A program made the translations under genes and the position numbers. The notes below the pieces were generated by a model. The model was not told the DNA's origin. It did no database searches and saw only the letters and a program-made list of their open reading frames with translations. DNA of 64,000 nt, from the NCBI RefSeq assembly GCF_011578045.1, contig NZ_CP049801.1, forward strand, positions 2,418,001-2,482,000. The letters are read 5' to 3'. Source of the DNA: Acinetobacter shaoyimingii (GTDB lineage Bacteria; Pseudomonadota; Gammaproteobacteria; Pseudomonadales; Moraxellaceae). The number at the start of each line of letters is the position of its first letter. Position 1 is the first letter of the stretch. Of this stretch, positions 9,240 to 19,243 are shown one piece after another.

Positions 9240-10315
9240 TATTTGGCTCCTCGTGCATCGAAGTTAATCCTTGGATCAATCACCTGATACAAGACATCAC
9301 TGATTAACCGTAAAATTAAGCCCAATAGGGTAAAAATAAACAAGGTTCCGAAGATCACGGGATAATCACGCTGTTGAATCGCTTCAAAGCCCAACAACCC
9401 TAAACCATCTAAATTAAAAATAATCTCAATAAACAGGTTGCCGACAAAAAAGATACCCACCAACGCTTCAGGTAGTCCTGCAATCACAATGAGCATAGCA
9501 TTGCGGAACACATGACCATACAACACACGGTTTTCTTCTAGTCCTTTGGCACGTGCAGACAACACGTATTGTTTATTCAGCTCTTCCATAAAGGAATATT
9601 TGGTTAAATACGTCAGACCAGCAAATCCACCTAAGACAATAGCAATCAATGGCAAAGTCATATGCCAAAAATAATCTAAAATTTTTCCACCTAAACTGAA
9701 GTTCTCAAAATTTTCAGAGACCAAACCTTGTAATGGAAACCATTGAAAATATGATCCGCCAGCAAAAAAAACAATCAGTAAAATCGCAAAAACAAACGAT
9801 GGTACGGCGTAACCGACTGCCAATAGTAATGAGGTTGATTTATCAAAGAGCAAACCATGTTGTTTGGCTTTTTTAATACCCAATGGAATCGATACCAAAT
9901 AGATCAGTAAAGTACTCCAAAGTCCCAAAGAAATGGTGACAGGCATTTTTTCCCAAAGTAATTGAGTGACAGGTTTATCTTTAAAAAAACTGGTACCAAA
10001 GTCTAAAGTCAAATAACCTTTGAGCATAATCCAAAAGCGTTCATAAGCGGGTTTATCAAAACCATATTGCGCTTCGATTTTGGCGACCATCTCATCACTT
10101 AAACCGCGAGCACCTTGATATTTCAAACCTGAGTTAGAACCCGCAACTTCCCCACCGCCTTGTGCCACGCCTACACCTTGGAAGCTTTCAGCCTGCTGAA
10201 TGGCTTGTTCGACTGGACCACCCGGTGCAATCTGTACCACCACAAAGTTAATCAATAAAATAAAAAACAATGTGGGAATAATCAGCAGTAGCCTTTTTAC
10301 AATATATGCACCCAT
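9239..10315 (-). CDS. yejB: Peptide ABC transporter permease (YejB)
   Basis: The second inner-membrane permease, 358 residues, of the DppB/OppB/YejB type: one N-terminal helix, a soluble insert of about 85 residues and a C-terminal permease domain. The coupling loop reads RAKGLEENRVLYGHVFRNA. The soluble insert contains a Gly-rich segment (GVGVAQGGGEVAGSNSG), as is usual for YejB. About 140 bases separate it from yejA upstream; that gap has no obvious terminator, so all four genes may be one operon. Confidence 0.92.
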   Translation of the reverse strand: MGAYIVKRLLLIIPTLFFILLINFVVVQIAPGGPVEQAIQQAESFQGVGVAQGGGEVAGSNSGLKYQGARGLSDEMVAKIEAQYGFDKPAYERFWIMLKGYLTLDFGTSFFKDKPVTQLLWEKMPVTISLGLWSTLLIYLVSIPLGIKKAKQHGLLFDKSTSLLLAVGYAVPSFVFAILLIVFFAGGSYFQWFPLQGLVSENFENFSLGGKILDYFWHMTLPLIAIVLGGFAGLTYLTKYSFMEELNKQYVLSARAKGLEENRVLYGHVFRNAMLIVIAGLPEALVGIFFVGNLFIEIIFNLDGLGLLGFEAIQQRDYPVIFGTLFIFTLLGLILRLISDVLYQVIDPRINFDARGAK

Positions 10316-10456
10316 TGAAAGACTTTCCTTGTTACAAGTGTGGTGTAGGTAGCAAACGAATCAAATTAAACATGTCAACCAACACATTTATTCAAACCTA
10401 TGCAACTTTAACAATTTGAAAGGTTTAACTTAAATATAAATAGACCAATCATTGAG

Positions 10457-12301
10457 TTAATTCTGACGCAAATACTGCGCCACTTTTTTTGCTTGATTTT
10501 GATCAACCCACCAATAATCTAATCCAAGCGATAACTGTGGTTTCACTTGAGGTTGTTTATACATATTCCAGTAAGCATACCAATTTTCACTCTTACCATA
10601 GGTTAAAATCTGGTAATAACCCGACCGTAATAATCGATCTAAAATTTTAGTTCTTAAAATTAATTGTTCGCGACTAGGTGCACGAATCACTTGTTGGACC
10701 GCATCATCAATTACTGGATTTTTGATTCCGGCAAAATTATAATTACCGATTTCATCTGCAGCTTGACTACTCCACATTTGCGCCTGCTCATTGCTAGGCG
10801 TCAAAGATTGTGGCATTGCCATGGTGGTCATTTCAAAATCATAACGGCGCATCCGTTCAATATATTGCGGCGTATCGACTTGACGAATCGACACTTGAAT
10901 GCCCAGCTTTCTCAAATTACGTACATACGCCATTAAGGTTCGTTGAAAACCTTCTTGATGATTGAGTAACTCAATCCGAACAACTCTACCTTTTTGATCT
11001 AGCAATTGACTATTTTTATAACGATATCCAGCTTTAAGTAAAATAGCGCGTGCTTGCAATAAGCCTTTACGATTGAATCCACTGGCGTCTGTTTCTGGAA
11101 ACTTCCAATTGGCGAGCACACCTTGCTGTTGTAAGGGATGCAATTTTGGCAAATAGTTTTTCAGAATCGCCAATTCAGTAGCAGATGGTGCTCCTTTGGC
11201 TTCTAACTCGCTGTTTTGAAAATAACTTTGTAAACGTTGATATTGCCCATAAAATAAAGCTTTGTTTTGCCATTCAAAATCATAGGCATAATTCAGTGCT
11301 TGTCTAAAATAAATATCGCTAAATGGCGCTTTTCGAGTATTCAGGACAAAACTTTGCGTGGTCACTGGTACTTTAGTCTTGTGACGATATTTCACCACCA
11401 TGCCTGATTTAACTGCATTAAAATCGTATTCAGTGACCCAATTACGTGACTTATATTCTTCATGAAAGGTGTATTGACCTGACTTAAAGCCTTCAAAGGC
11501 AATATCTAAACTGCGGTAATACACATATTTGATCCGATCAAAGTTATAGCGACCTCGGTTAATCGCTAAGTCTTTTGCCCAATAATTTGGATTACGTTTA
11601 TAAGTGATGCTGCGACCTGCATCTATTCGATCAATCAGATAAGGCCCTGAACCTAAAATCGGTTTCATGGTCAATTTGGCAAAATCTTTATTTTTCCAAT
11701 CTGCTTTTGAATAAATCGGCATTTGCGCCAAAATCAAAGGCATTTCGGTGTTGCTGTCAGACTTAAACGTAATTTTCACATCATATTTAGAGAGCGCATT
11801 GACCTGATCGATATCCGCCAAATACATCTGTAAACCTGGATTACTCTTGGTCAGATAAAGCTCAAAGGTATAACGTACATCTTCCGCTGTGACCGGAGTT
11901 CCATCACTAAATTTGGCTTTGGGATTCAAATGAAAAATGACATATTTGGTTTTGACTGGATCGAAAGTGACCTTTTCAGCCAATAGCGGATACATAACAC
12001 TCGGTTCATCCAATGAACTTTCCATGAGTGTGTCAAATAGGTAATTCACGCCTTCAGTGGAACTACCTTTACCATTCATACTATTGAGATTGTCAAATGT
12101 GCCATTTTTTGCCGCACTGATCATTCCGCCCTTAGGTGCATGCGGATTGGCATAAGGCATAGACTGCGCTTGTGCGTATTTGGGCTGAGTATGAATCGCA
12201 ATATAAGGTGAGGTTTGAACTTGCGCCCATGTCGTCTGGAAAGCAACGACACAAGCACTGAGAAAAACACATGTACGCGCACATGCAAAGTTAAGCGGCA
12301 T
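10457..12301 (-). CDS. yejA: Peptide-binding periplasmic protein (YejA-like)
   Basis: The extracellular solute-binding protein of the Yej importer, 614 residues. It has a Sec signal peptide (cleavage likely after TTWA) and the family-5 peptide-binding fold; the motif FHLNPKAKFSDGTPVTAEDV matches the conserved entry of SBP family 5. The signal region has no lipobox at a cleavage position, so it is expected to be soluble in the periplasm. It is the first gene of the yej set. The stop of the upstream transglycosylase is only 35 bases before its start, so read-through from that gene is possible. Confidence 0.9.
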   Translation of the reverse strand: MPLNFACARTCVFLSACVVAFQTTWAQVQTSPYIAIHTQPKYAQAQSMPYANPHAPKGGMISAAKNGTFDNLNSMNGKGSSTEGVNYLFDTLMESSLDEPSVMYPLLAEKVTFDPVKTKYVIFHLNPKAKFSDGTPVTAEDVRYTFELYLTKSNPGLQMYLADIDQVNALSKYDVKITFKSDSNTEMPLILAQMPIYSKADWKNKDFAKLTMKPILGSGPYLIDRIDAGRSITYKRNPNYWAKDLAINRGRYNFDRIKYVYYRSLDIAFEGFKSGQYTFHEEYKSRNWVTEYDFNAVKSGMVVKYRHKTKVPVTTQSFVLNTRKAPFSDIYFRQALNYAYDFEWQNKALFYGQYQRLQSYFQNSELEAKGAPSATELAILKNYLPKLHPLQQQGVLANWKFPETDASGFNRKGLLQARAILLKAGYRYKNSQLLDQKGRVVRIELLNHQEGFQRTLMAYVRNLRKLGIQVSIRQVDTPQYIERMRRYDFEMTTMAMPQSLTPSNEQAQMWSSQAADEIGNYNFAGIKNPVIDDAVQQVIRAPSREQLILRTKILDRLLRSGYYQILTYGKSENWYAYWNMYKQPQVKPQLSLGLDYWWVDQNQAKKVAQYLRQN

Positions 12302-12336
12302 CCTTTCGCTACTTCCTTATATTGCGTTTGGCAATT

Positions 12337-15300
12337 TTACAAATTTGGGACTTTAATCGTATCACCAATTCGTAAAGGTGCATTAGGTTTCATATCATTC
12401 ATTTCAGCCAACTGATGCGTTTCTAATCCATAACGATTGGCTAAACGAATAAGTGAATCACCACTTTGAATACGATAATCTCGAATCGTTTTTGGAATCA
12501 CAATGGTTTGACCACGTTGTAAGCCTGAACGAGCTGTTAAACCATTCAATTCAGCAAGATCTTTGGTGCTTACACCAATACGATTTGCAATAACATTAAG
12601 CGATTCACCAGATTTAACTGTATAGGACTCTGTATTTTTGGCATTTGGACGTGTAGTCGCTGATGACTGAGATTTACTTGGTAAGTCTCCGTCAATTTTC
12701 AATTTTTGTCCTACATATACATTGGCATTGCGTGATAAACCATTTAACTCAGCCAAATAACTCAATTGCAAATTGTACTTACGCGCAATACTTGCCAAGG
12801 TATCACCAGAACTTACAACATAAATGTCTTTCGATTCGTTTTTTGTTTTGGCTTTGCTGCTGGTTTTGGTTTCTGGCTCACCCACCAATTTCAGTTTTTG
12901 ACCCACCATCAAACCTGATGAAACTCTTAAACCATTGAGCTCTGCTAACTGACTGCTGGTCAAATTATATTTGGTCGCAACAGAGGTCAGATTATCACCT
13001 GATTTAACGGTATAACTTTCTGGGACTGTAGAACTTGCAGGAATCTTCAGTGTTTCACCCACCAACAGATTTTTCGAACTTGAAATTTTATTTAACTCTG
13101 CAAGTTCAGCCAATGAAATCTTGGCTTGAGCCGCAACACTCGACAGCGTATCTCCACGTTGAACCTTATAGTTTTCAACTTTATAAGACGACTGCACCTT
13201 CACTTGATCAATCTGAGTCTTATTCTCTTTAACAGATGAAGAATCAGATTTTGCGGTTACTTCGTCAACTGGGACATTGATTTTTTGTCCAATATACAAG
13301 CTACTATCAGCTTTTAAATTCGGTGTAAGTTGAGCCAATTCTTGATTGGATAAACCATAACGCTCCGCAATTTGTTTTAAATATTCACCACGTTTAACCG
13401 TATAAGCTTGGGTTTTAGCTTTACTGGTTGAAGCTCTTTCTTGTTGCTTCTCTTTCGTTGTGAGATTTTTTGCTGTAGTTTCAACCAAGCTTAATTTTTG
13501 TCCCACATATACATTGCTGTTCGGACTCAAATTATTGCGTTCTGCCAACTGCTGAACAGATAAATTAAACTGATTTGCAATCGCAGTTAAGCTGTCATTG
13601 GGTTTAACAAAATAAACTGTTTGTTTGTTCGATGCTTTTGATTCAGCTTTTTGAGCAACTTGCGGCTTTGCATCATATAAGTACAAAGTGTTACCGACAA
13701 ATAGCGATGCATTTGGATCAATCTGGTTCCATTTTGCAATATCACGCCAATTCACGCCATTTTTCATGGCAATAGTGGCTAATGTATCTCCAGCGGCAAC
13801 GGTATAAGTACTACGCTCACCTTTAGGTGCAACCACACGAACTTCACTTTCAGTCTTTTCAAAAGTCTTGTCTTTGTTACGACGTGCTTCTTCAGAATTT
13901 GCAGCAGTATGGTCAGCAACTGATTTCGGATAGGCGAAACCTAACTTAACCTCTTCCCCCTGTTGCGCTGCAACAGATTGACTGGTTTGAATTGCGGTTA
14001 ACTTAATTTTTCCATCTAAAGGATCAACAATTTCTGTACCTGTTGGCACCAAGGCTTTAATTTCGTCAACAACTTCTTTGGTTTCAGCTGGAGTCGATTG
14101 AGGTTCTAACACCTCACGCACTTGAACGTCTGTTAAACTCGCTTTGAGCTCTGAGTTTGCACCCAACAATTTCTCACGCTCTTCATTAGAAATTGGTGGC
14201 TCAATCATCACAGGTTTAACATTCTGTGCAGGTGTTACTGCAACAGGAATACGAGGCGCACTTGGCACATATGCAGACGTTGCAAAAGCAGCTAAAGCAT
14301 TAGAACCCACAGGGGTTTTAGCCAATGTTGAGCCCGACAAGTTCGCATTTGATGAAGGCTTTGTTGTTGTGGTCTGCGGTGTGGTCTTTGTTGTCGTTGC
14401 TTTTGTATTGTTCGCAGTAATTGTAGTATTGGTATTTGCACTTGTAGACGGTGTTACTGGTTTACTCGTCGTCGTTGCTTGCGTTGTATTTGATTTAATG
14501 CTGGTATTGACGGTTAAAGCAGGTTGCGGGTTAACAGGCGTCGCATTTGAATTCTGTGCAAAAAAACCGCTCGATGGTTTTAATGCTTTTAATTTTGCTT
14601 CAGCAGATGCGCTTGTATCGACTGGAATAAGCAAACGCATAGTACTTTGAGCATCAATCACATCACCACGGTGACCAGGATTCAACTGATATAGCTCAGC
14701 ACGGCTGAGATTAATAATTGAAGCAATTTCACTCAGACTTGCACCAGCGGGTACCGATACTTCTTTAAAGTGAGGGCGGTTTGCAATTGGAGGAATTGAA
14801 ACCCCATATTTTTGTGGTGATTTAATAATTTGTGCCACAGCCAAGAAACGAGGCACATAGTTCATGGTTTCTTGCGGAAGACGTAAAGACCAATAATCTG
14901 TTGGTAATCCAGCCGCCGCATTACGGTTAATGGCTTGTTGAACACGACCTGGCCCTGCATTGTATGCAGCAAGCGCTAATTCCCAAGAACCAAACTGGTT
15001 ATATAAGCTACCCAAAAACTCATAAGCAGCGCGTGTAGATTCAACCACATCACGGCGACCGTCGTACAAACTGGTTTGTCTTAAACCATAAATTCGCCCC
15101 GTACTTGGAATGAACTGCCACATCCCTGCTGCCGCGGCACTACTGGTTGCGGCTGGATCATATGAACTTTCAATTACAGGAAGTAAGGCAAGTTCTGTCG
15201 GTATACCGCGACGCTCCGCTTCTTTTACAGTGTGATATAGATAGCGCGAAGCACGTGCACTCAAACGATCGATATAGGGTTGACGGCTTGCAAACCAACT

Positions 15301-15630
15301 ACGCTGTGCTTCAATACGTGGATCCCATCGATCTGTATCCATTTTAAAGCCCACGGTCATGCGTTTCCAAACATCACCATGTTTTAAAATCAAGAGACGA
15401 TCTCCCTCTACAGCACGCATATCAGTCGCAGAGAGTAAATCTTCTAAGGAATCTAGACTATTTGCATCCAAAAGCCCCACTTGCTTTGAAGTTTGCACTT
15501 TTTGAGGCGATGATGGCGTTGAAGAACAACCAGCAGTTAAACCAATACCTGCCACTGCTGTCGAGATAACTGATAATTTAAATAAAAATGATGCAGATGG
15601 CTGCCACACTGCTGTGGTTGGTTTATACAT
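12337..15630 (-). CDS. mltD: MltD-like membrane-bound lytic murein transglycosylase with nine LysM units
   Basis: A lipoprotein (lipobox LTAGC) that cleaves glycan strands of peptidoglycan, releasing anhydro-muropeptides. The transglycosylase domain spans about residues 110-290; the catalytic Glu is in PVIESSY (near residue 160), followed by GMWQFIPSTGR and AYNAGPGRVQ. One degenerate LysM unit follows directly, then a 350-residue Thr/Ser/Asn-rich linker, then eight clear LysM units (pattern Y.V..GD.L..IA) to the C-terminus. The total of about 1097 residues is more than twice the length of E. coli MltD. The ATG at 15630 has CGGAA upstream; an in-frame ATG 18 bases earlier gives a longer reading. 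The many LysM units suggest tight binding to the wall. Confidence 0.9.
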   Translation of the reverse strand: MYKPTTAVWQPSASFLFKLSVISTAVAGIGLTAGCSSTPSSPQKVQTSKQVGLLDANSLDSLEDLLSATDMRAVEGDRLLILKHGDVWKRMTVGFKMDTDRWDPRIEAQRSWFASRQPYIDRLSARASRYLYHTVKEAERRGIPTELALLPVIESSYDPAATSSAAAAGMWQFIPSTGRIYGLRQTSLYDGRRDVVESTRAAYEFLGSLYNQFGSWELALAAYNAGPGRVQQAINRNAAAGLPTDYWSLRLPQETMNYVPRFLAVAQIIKSPQKYGVSIPPIANRPHFKEVSVPAGASLSEIASIINLSRAELYQLNPGHRGDVIDAQSTMRLLIPVDTSASAEAKLKALKPSSGFFAQNSNATPVNPQPALTVNTSIKSNTTQATTTSKPVTPSTSANTNTTITANNTKATTTKTTPQTTTTKPSSNANLSGSTLAKTPVGSNALAAFATSAYVPSAPRIPVAVTPAQNVKPVMIEPPISNEEREKLLGANSELKASLTDVQVREVLEPQSTPAETKEVVDEIKALVPTGTEIVDPLDGKIKLTAIQTSQSVAAQQGEEVKLGFAYPKSVADHTAANSEEARRNKDKTFEKTESEVRVVAPKGERSTYTVAAGDTLATIAMKNGVNWRDIAKWNQIDPNASLFVGNTLYLYDAKPQVAQKAESKASNKQTVYFVKPNDSLTAIANQFNLSVQQLAERNNLSPNSNVYVGQKLSLVETTAKNLTTKEKQQERASTSKAKTQAYTVKRGEYLKQIAERYGLSNQELAQLTPNLKADSSLYIGQKINVPVDEVTAKSDSSSVKENKTQIDQVKVQSSYKVENYKVQRGDTLSSVAAQAKISLAELAELNKISSSKNLLVGETLKIPASSTVPESYTVKSGDNLTSVATKYNLTSSQLAELNGLRVSSGLMVGQKLKLVGEPETKTSSKAKTKNESKDIYVVSSGDTLASIARKYNLQLSYLAELNGLSRNANVYVGQKLKIDGDLPSKSQSSATTRPNAKNTESYTVKSGESLNVIANRIGVSTKDLAELNGLTARSGLQRGQTIVIPKTIRDYRIQSGDSLIRLANRYGLETHQLAEMNDMKPNAPLRIGDTIKVPNL

Positions 15631-15846
15631 AAAAATTCCGAACAACATATAATGAATTTATTTTATTAATGTCATTTTAGTGAAGCATTTGCATCACACA
15701 AGACATTAAATGCATAGGATGCAAATATAAATGTTACAAGAAATTAAAAAACTTCCAGATATCACACTGATTCACTTGATTTGCGTATACAATAAATTCT
15801 TAATTGATGATGTTCAACTCTTAATTTAATCTTATTGGTCCAAATT

Positions 15847-17382
15847 ATGTCTCAAACTATCACCCTTTATGTCGATGGTGCATGTCGTGGTAATCCTGGC
15901 TTAGGTGGCTGGGGTGCATATATTATTACTGAACATGAAGAGCATAAACTGTTTGGCGGCGAACCCGATACGACCAATAACCGCATGGAATTAAGTGCTG
16001 CAATTGAAGGGATTCGTTTTTGTCCTCAAGATGCCCAATTGATCATTTGGACAGACTCCAACTACGTTAAACGTGGCATTACCGAGTGGATTGAAGGTTG
16101 GAAAAAGAAAAATTGGAAAGATGTTAAAAACCCAGATCTTTGGAAAGAACTCGATGCAGTCTGCCAAGGTCGTCAAATCGAGTGGAACTGGATTAAAGGT
16201 CATGCTGGGCATGCAGGCAATGAAATGGCAGATCACTTAGCCAATTTGGGTGCTGATCAAACTTTAGAACAACTTAAAAATGGCACATTCCAACCTAGAG
16301 ATATTTCAAGTAATATTCAAGCTGAACAGATTTCAAACACACCGCTGATAGATGCTATGGATAAAAAAAAAGTAGATAAAGATTGGCTTTTAGATGATCC
16401 TTTTGGTTTTGATCTACTCGAACCAGAAGAAATGACACAAGAATTAGCGCATGAAAGCACAGAACCTTTAAACCCAGACGCTAACACTGAACAAGCTTCA
16501 GAACAAATTGAACAGCCAAGTGTGCCTGCACTGGTTGCATTACCTGTAGAAAATTCGACGCTTGAATCACTTGAACAAGCAAAAGATCTTTCACATGAAA
16601 ATAATGACTTAAAGCCTAATATATCTGCGCAAGCGACAAAAAGTCATCCACAGATTGTCATCACTGAACCGACTTTACATTTGCAAGGACCACGTCAGCT
16701 TATTCTCGATACAGAAACCACAGGTTTTTATTATCAAGATGGCGATCGAATTATTGAAGTGGGCGCGATTGAAATGATCAATCGCAAGCTGACGGGTAGT
16801 TCGATTCACATTTATATCAATCCGAAAAAACCTGTCGGTGATTCTGAAAATGTCCATGGTATTTCAGATGAGTTCTTAAAAGATAAACCACTGTACGCTG
16901 AAATTGCAGATGTTCTTTTTGATTACTTGAAAGGCGCTGAAATTATTGCCCATAACGCAACCTTCGATATGAACTTCCTTGATATGGAGTTTAAACGTGC
17001 AGGTTTTCCTGCATTATCTGAAGTCTGTACTGTGACTGATACCTTGGTCATGGCAAAAAACAAGCATCCAGGTCAAAAGAACTCTTTGGATGCTTTGGTT
17101 CGTCGTTATGAAGTACCACAACGTGACCGTACTTTCCACGGGGCACTCCTTGATGCGGAGATTTTATCTGACGTATATTTAGCCATGACAGGTGGTCAAG
17201 TATCGTTTGATATGGATGCCTTATCGGCAAATGCTGACCATAATGGTAAAATTGGCGAAAGAAAAAAAATTGAAATTGATTTACCTGTGATCTTGGCTTC
17301 AGACACTGAACTAGAACAACATGAGAACTGGATCAAGCAATATCAAGAAAAACATGGAGAACCTTGTCTTTTTGCAAAATAA
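15847..17382 (+). CDS. rnhA-dnaQ: Ribonuclease HI fused to DNA polymerase III epsilon-type 3'-5' exonuclease
   Basis: A two-domain protein of 511 residues. The N-terminal ~150 residues are RNase HI, removing RNA from RNA:DNA hybrids: catalytic Asp10 (YVDGACRGNPG), the Glu in NNRMELSAA, the Asp in WTDSNY and the Asp in NEMADHLA. A low-complexity acidic/Gln linker of about 130 residues follows. The C-terminal part is a DnaQ proofreading exonuclease: DTETTG (Exo I), HNATFDMNFLD (Exo II) and HGALLDAE (Exo III, H-x4-D). In E. coli these are separate divergent neighbours; the fusion is typical of Acinetobacter. An upstream in-frame TTG at 15835 is less likely than this ATG. Confidence 0.95.
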   Translation: MSQTITLYVDGACRGNPGLGGWGAYIITEHEEHKLFGGEPDTTNNRMELSAAIEGIRFCPQDAQLIIWTDSNYVKRGITEWIEGWKKKNWKDVKNPDLWKELDAVCQGRQIEWNWIKGHAGHAGNEMADHLANLGADQTLEQLKNGTFQPRDISSNIQAEQISNTPLIDAMDKKKVDKDWLLDDPFGFDLLEPEEMTQELAHESTEPLNPDANTEQASEQIEQPSVPALVALPVENSTLESLEQAKDLSHENNDLKPNISAQATKSHPQIVITEPTLHLQGPRQLILDTETTGFYYQDGDRIIEVGAIEMINRKLTGSSIHIYINPKKPVGDSENVHGISDEFLKDKPLYAEIADVLFDYLKGAEIIAHNATFDMNFLDMEFKRAGFPALSEVCTVTDTLVMAKNKHPGQKNSLDALVRRYEVPQRDRTFHGALLDAEILSDVYLAMTGGQVSFDMDALSANADHNGKIGERKKIEIDLPVILASDTELEQHENWIKQYQEKHGEPCLFAK

Positions 17383-17460
17383 ATCACTGTTTTGATTTGA
17401 TATTTTTTGTAAAGAAATCATTGTTCAGTTATATTAGATGATGTAGATCATTCATTTATC

Positions 17461-17504
17461 TCAGGTGACTGAAGGCGTGTATACAGCATGCTTCAGGCAT
17501 CTGA
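17461..17504. repeat. 44-bp imperfect inverted repeat ahead of the FimL-like gene
   Basis: The arms tcaggtgactgaag and cttcaggcatctga can form a 14-position stem with one mismatch and one G-T pair around a 16-base loop. It lies midway between rnhA-dnaQ and the next start. It could terminate rnhA-dnaQ, but the T-tract after it is poor; it could also be a structured leader. Confidence 0.6.
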
Positions 17505-17599
17505 TAAATGGGTTTTAATAGCCTTTAACATTTAGAAAAATTAGTCTCAATTTAAAGGCTAAATCAGAACATTTATATACCTAGGAAAGGTGCAGATCG

Positions 17600-19243
17600 A
17601 TGTCTTACCAAACCTCAATACATTTTGACCCAACATCACTATTGATAATTAAAAAAGAAATCGATAATTCAATACAATTAGTAGAATCTGCAGTCAACAG
17701 TTTAATCGAAGATCATAGCCTACCTTTTGGTATAGATGATGCGCTCATTCAGTTGCAACAATGTGCCAAGGTCTTGATCCTGATTGATATGCCTCACTTA
17801 GCAAAACTTGCTGAATACGCGTCAGAATTGATGAATAACATCATGCAAAAACCCGATGATGTGAATATGCAGGAAGTGGTTGCTTTGAGTGAAGGCACCA
17901 CCATGTTGAAACGCTATATCGAATTTAGTTGCCTACGTGAAGTGAATGCAACTCAGTTTTTACTCGACACCATTAATATTCTTGAAGTGGCCTTAGGCAA
18001 ACCTTTAACACAGGAAGGCGCAGATCTGGTTTCAGGACTTGAACACGCTCAACCCAATGTTGAGTCTGTCACTGCCCTATCTACAGAAAAATCTGTCTAT
18101 GCACATAAGCTCTATAAAATCTGTTTAGATAAGCTCCTTTCACATAGTGAAACTGAGTTGGATTTGGAAGCGTTAAAAGCTGTAGCTCATTATTTAGCAC
18201 AGCTTTCAGTCAACACGCCAAGCCAGCAATACTGGCACTTGGTCAATACAGCATTGAAGCAAATTCAATCGATTACCCTATCTGACTCACGCCTAAGAAC
18301 GCTGATTGGCATCGAAACTAACCTTGCTGAATTCATTACTCATCCTGAAACTTTTGAAGTTTCAACTTTAGATCTTGCCAATGTTCTGAGCATTTGCATC
18401 GGTCAGGAAGATGAGTTAGCAATTCAATTGCGCGAGCAATTTAAGGTCAGCAATACGGTGCTTTCTGACACTCAATTACAGGTTTTAAGTCGCCATCTTT
18501 ATGGTCCTGATTTAGAAACCATTCATGTGGTGAGTAATTTAGTCACTGAACAAATGGCAGAGATTCGAAATGAAATCGAATACAACTACCAAAGCATGTC
18601 AGAAGAAAAAACCAATGAGTTGAAAACCAAGCTTCTTGATTTAGCGAATGTCTTCAAATTACTCAATTTGAATGAAGCTTATTTGAGTTTAAAAGCACAA
18701 GTCGAACAGCTTAATCAAAGCAACATGACAACAAACAATCAATTTGCTCAAGAGCTTATGGACAGCATTCTAGCGGCTATGAATTCGATTGGAATTTTGG
18801 AACGCAACTATACGTCTAGCCGTTTGCAAATGCGTGTAAACAATCTACAAATTTCGCTTGATCGTTTAGACGAAGCCTATGAAGTTCTGCTCACTGAAAC
18901 CAAAGCATTGGTTGATTTAAGTAGTCAAACGCTGGTGCAGTATATCAAAGAGCCAGACACTACTGATTTGGAAGCAATCCCATCCATTCTAAAAGAAATT
19001 AGTGGTGCGATGCTGTTCCTTAGTGTCAAAGATGGTCACGTTGCATTATTGAACTGTCATCATTTCTTAGAAGTCGAGCTACAAAAAGAGAAACCTTTTA
19101 GTAACCAACAGATTGAGCGTATTTTAGACGTTTTAGCCAGTGTAGACATGCTTATTGACAATATTCAAAACAAACAGCCTATCTTACAAGAGATGTTTCA
19201 GATAGCATTGAAGAGTAGTCAAAACTTAAAAGCTATCGCCTAA
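17600..19243 (+). CDS. FimL-like protein (non-catalytic relative of the ChpA N-terminus)
   Basis: A soluble 547-residue, mostly helical protein with no signal peptide or membrane segment. Its length, helical repeats of about 110-120 residues and the style of the N-terminus resemble Pseudomonas FimL, which matches the N-terminal region of the chemotaxis kinase ChpA and helps control type IV pili and cAMP. I saw no Hpt-type phospho-acceptor His motif, as in FimL. The ribosome site AGGAAAGG precedes the ATG. Its stop overlaps the nudC start by one base, so the two are co-translated. The identification is by resemblance only; a different helical scaffold cannot be excluded. Confidence 0.55.
   Translation: MSYQTSIHFDPTSLLIIKKEIDNSIQLVESAVNSLIEDHSLPFGIDDALIQLQQCAKVLILIDMPHLAKLAEYASELMNNIMQKPDDVNMQEVVALSEGTTMLKRYIEFSCLREVNATQFLLDTINILEVALGKPLTQEGADLVSGLEHAQPNVESVTALSTEKSVYAHKLYKICLDKLLSHSETELDLEALKAVAHYLAQLSVNTPSQQYWHLVNTALKQIQSITLSDSRLRTLIGIETNLAEFITHPETFEVSTLDLANVLSICIGQEDELAIQLREQFKVSNTVLSDTQLQVLSRHLYGPDLETIHVVSNLVTEQMAEIRNEIEYNYQSMSEEKTNELKTKLLDLANVFKLLNLNEAYLSLKAQVEQLNQSNMTTNNQFAQELMDSILAAMNSIGILERNYTSSRLQMRVNNLQISLDRLDEAYEVLLTETKALVDLSSQTLVQYIKEPDTTDLEAIPSILKEISGAMLFLSVKDGHVALLNCHHFLEVELQKEKPFSNQQIERILDVLASVDMLIDNIQNKQPILQEMFQIALKSSQNLKAIA

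Noticed and set aside
14144..14650. A 168-codon frame opposite the mltD gene
   Set aside because: It lies wholly within the Thr/Ser-rich linker of mltD on the other strand; its Val/Ala-rich product mirrors the repetitive linker codons.
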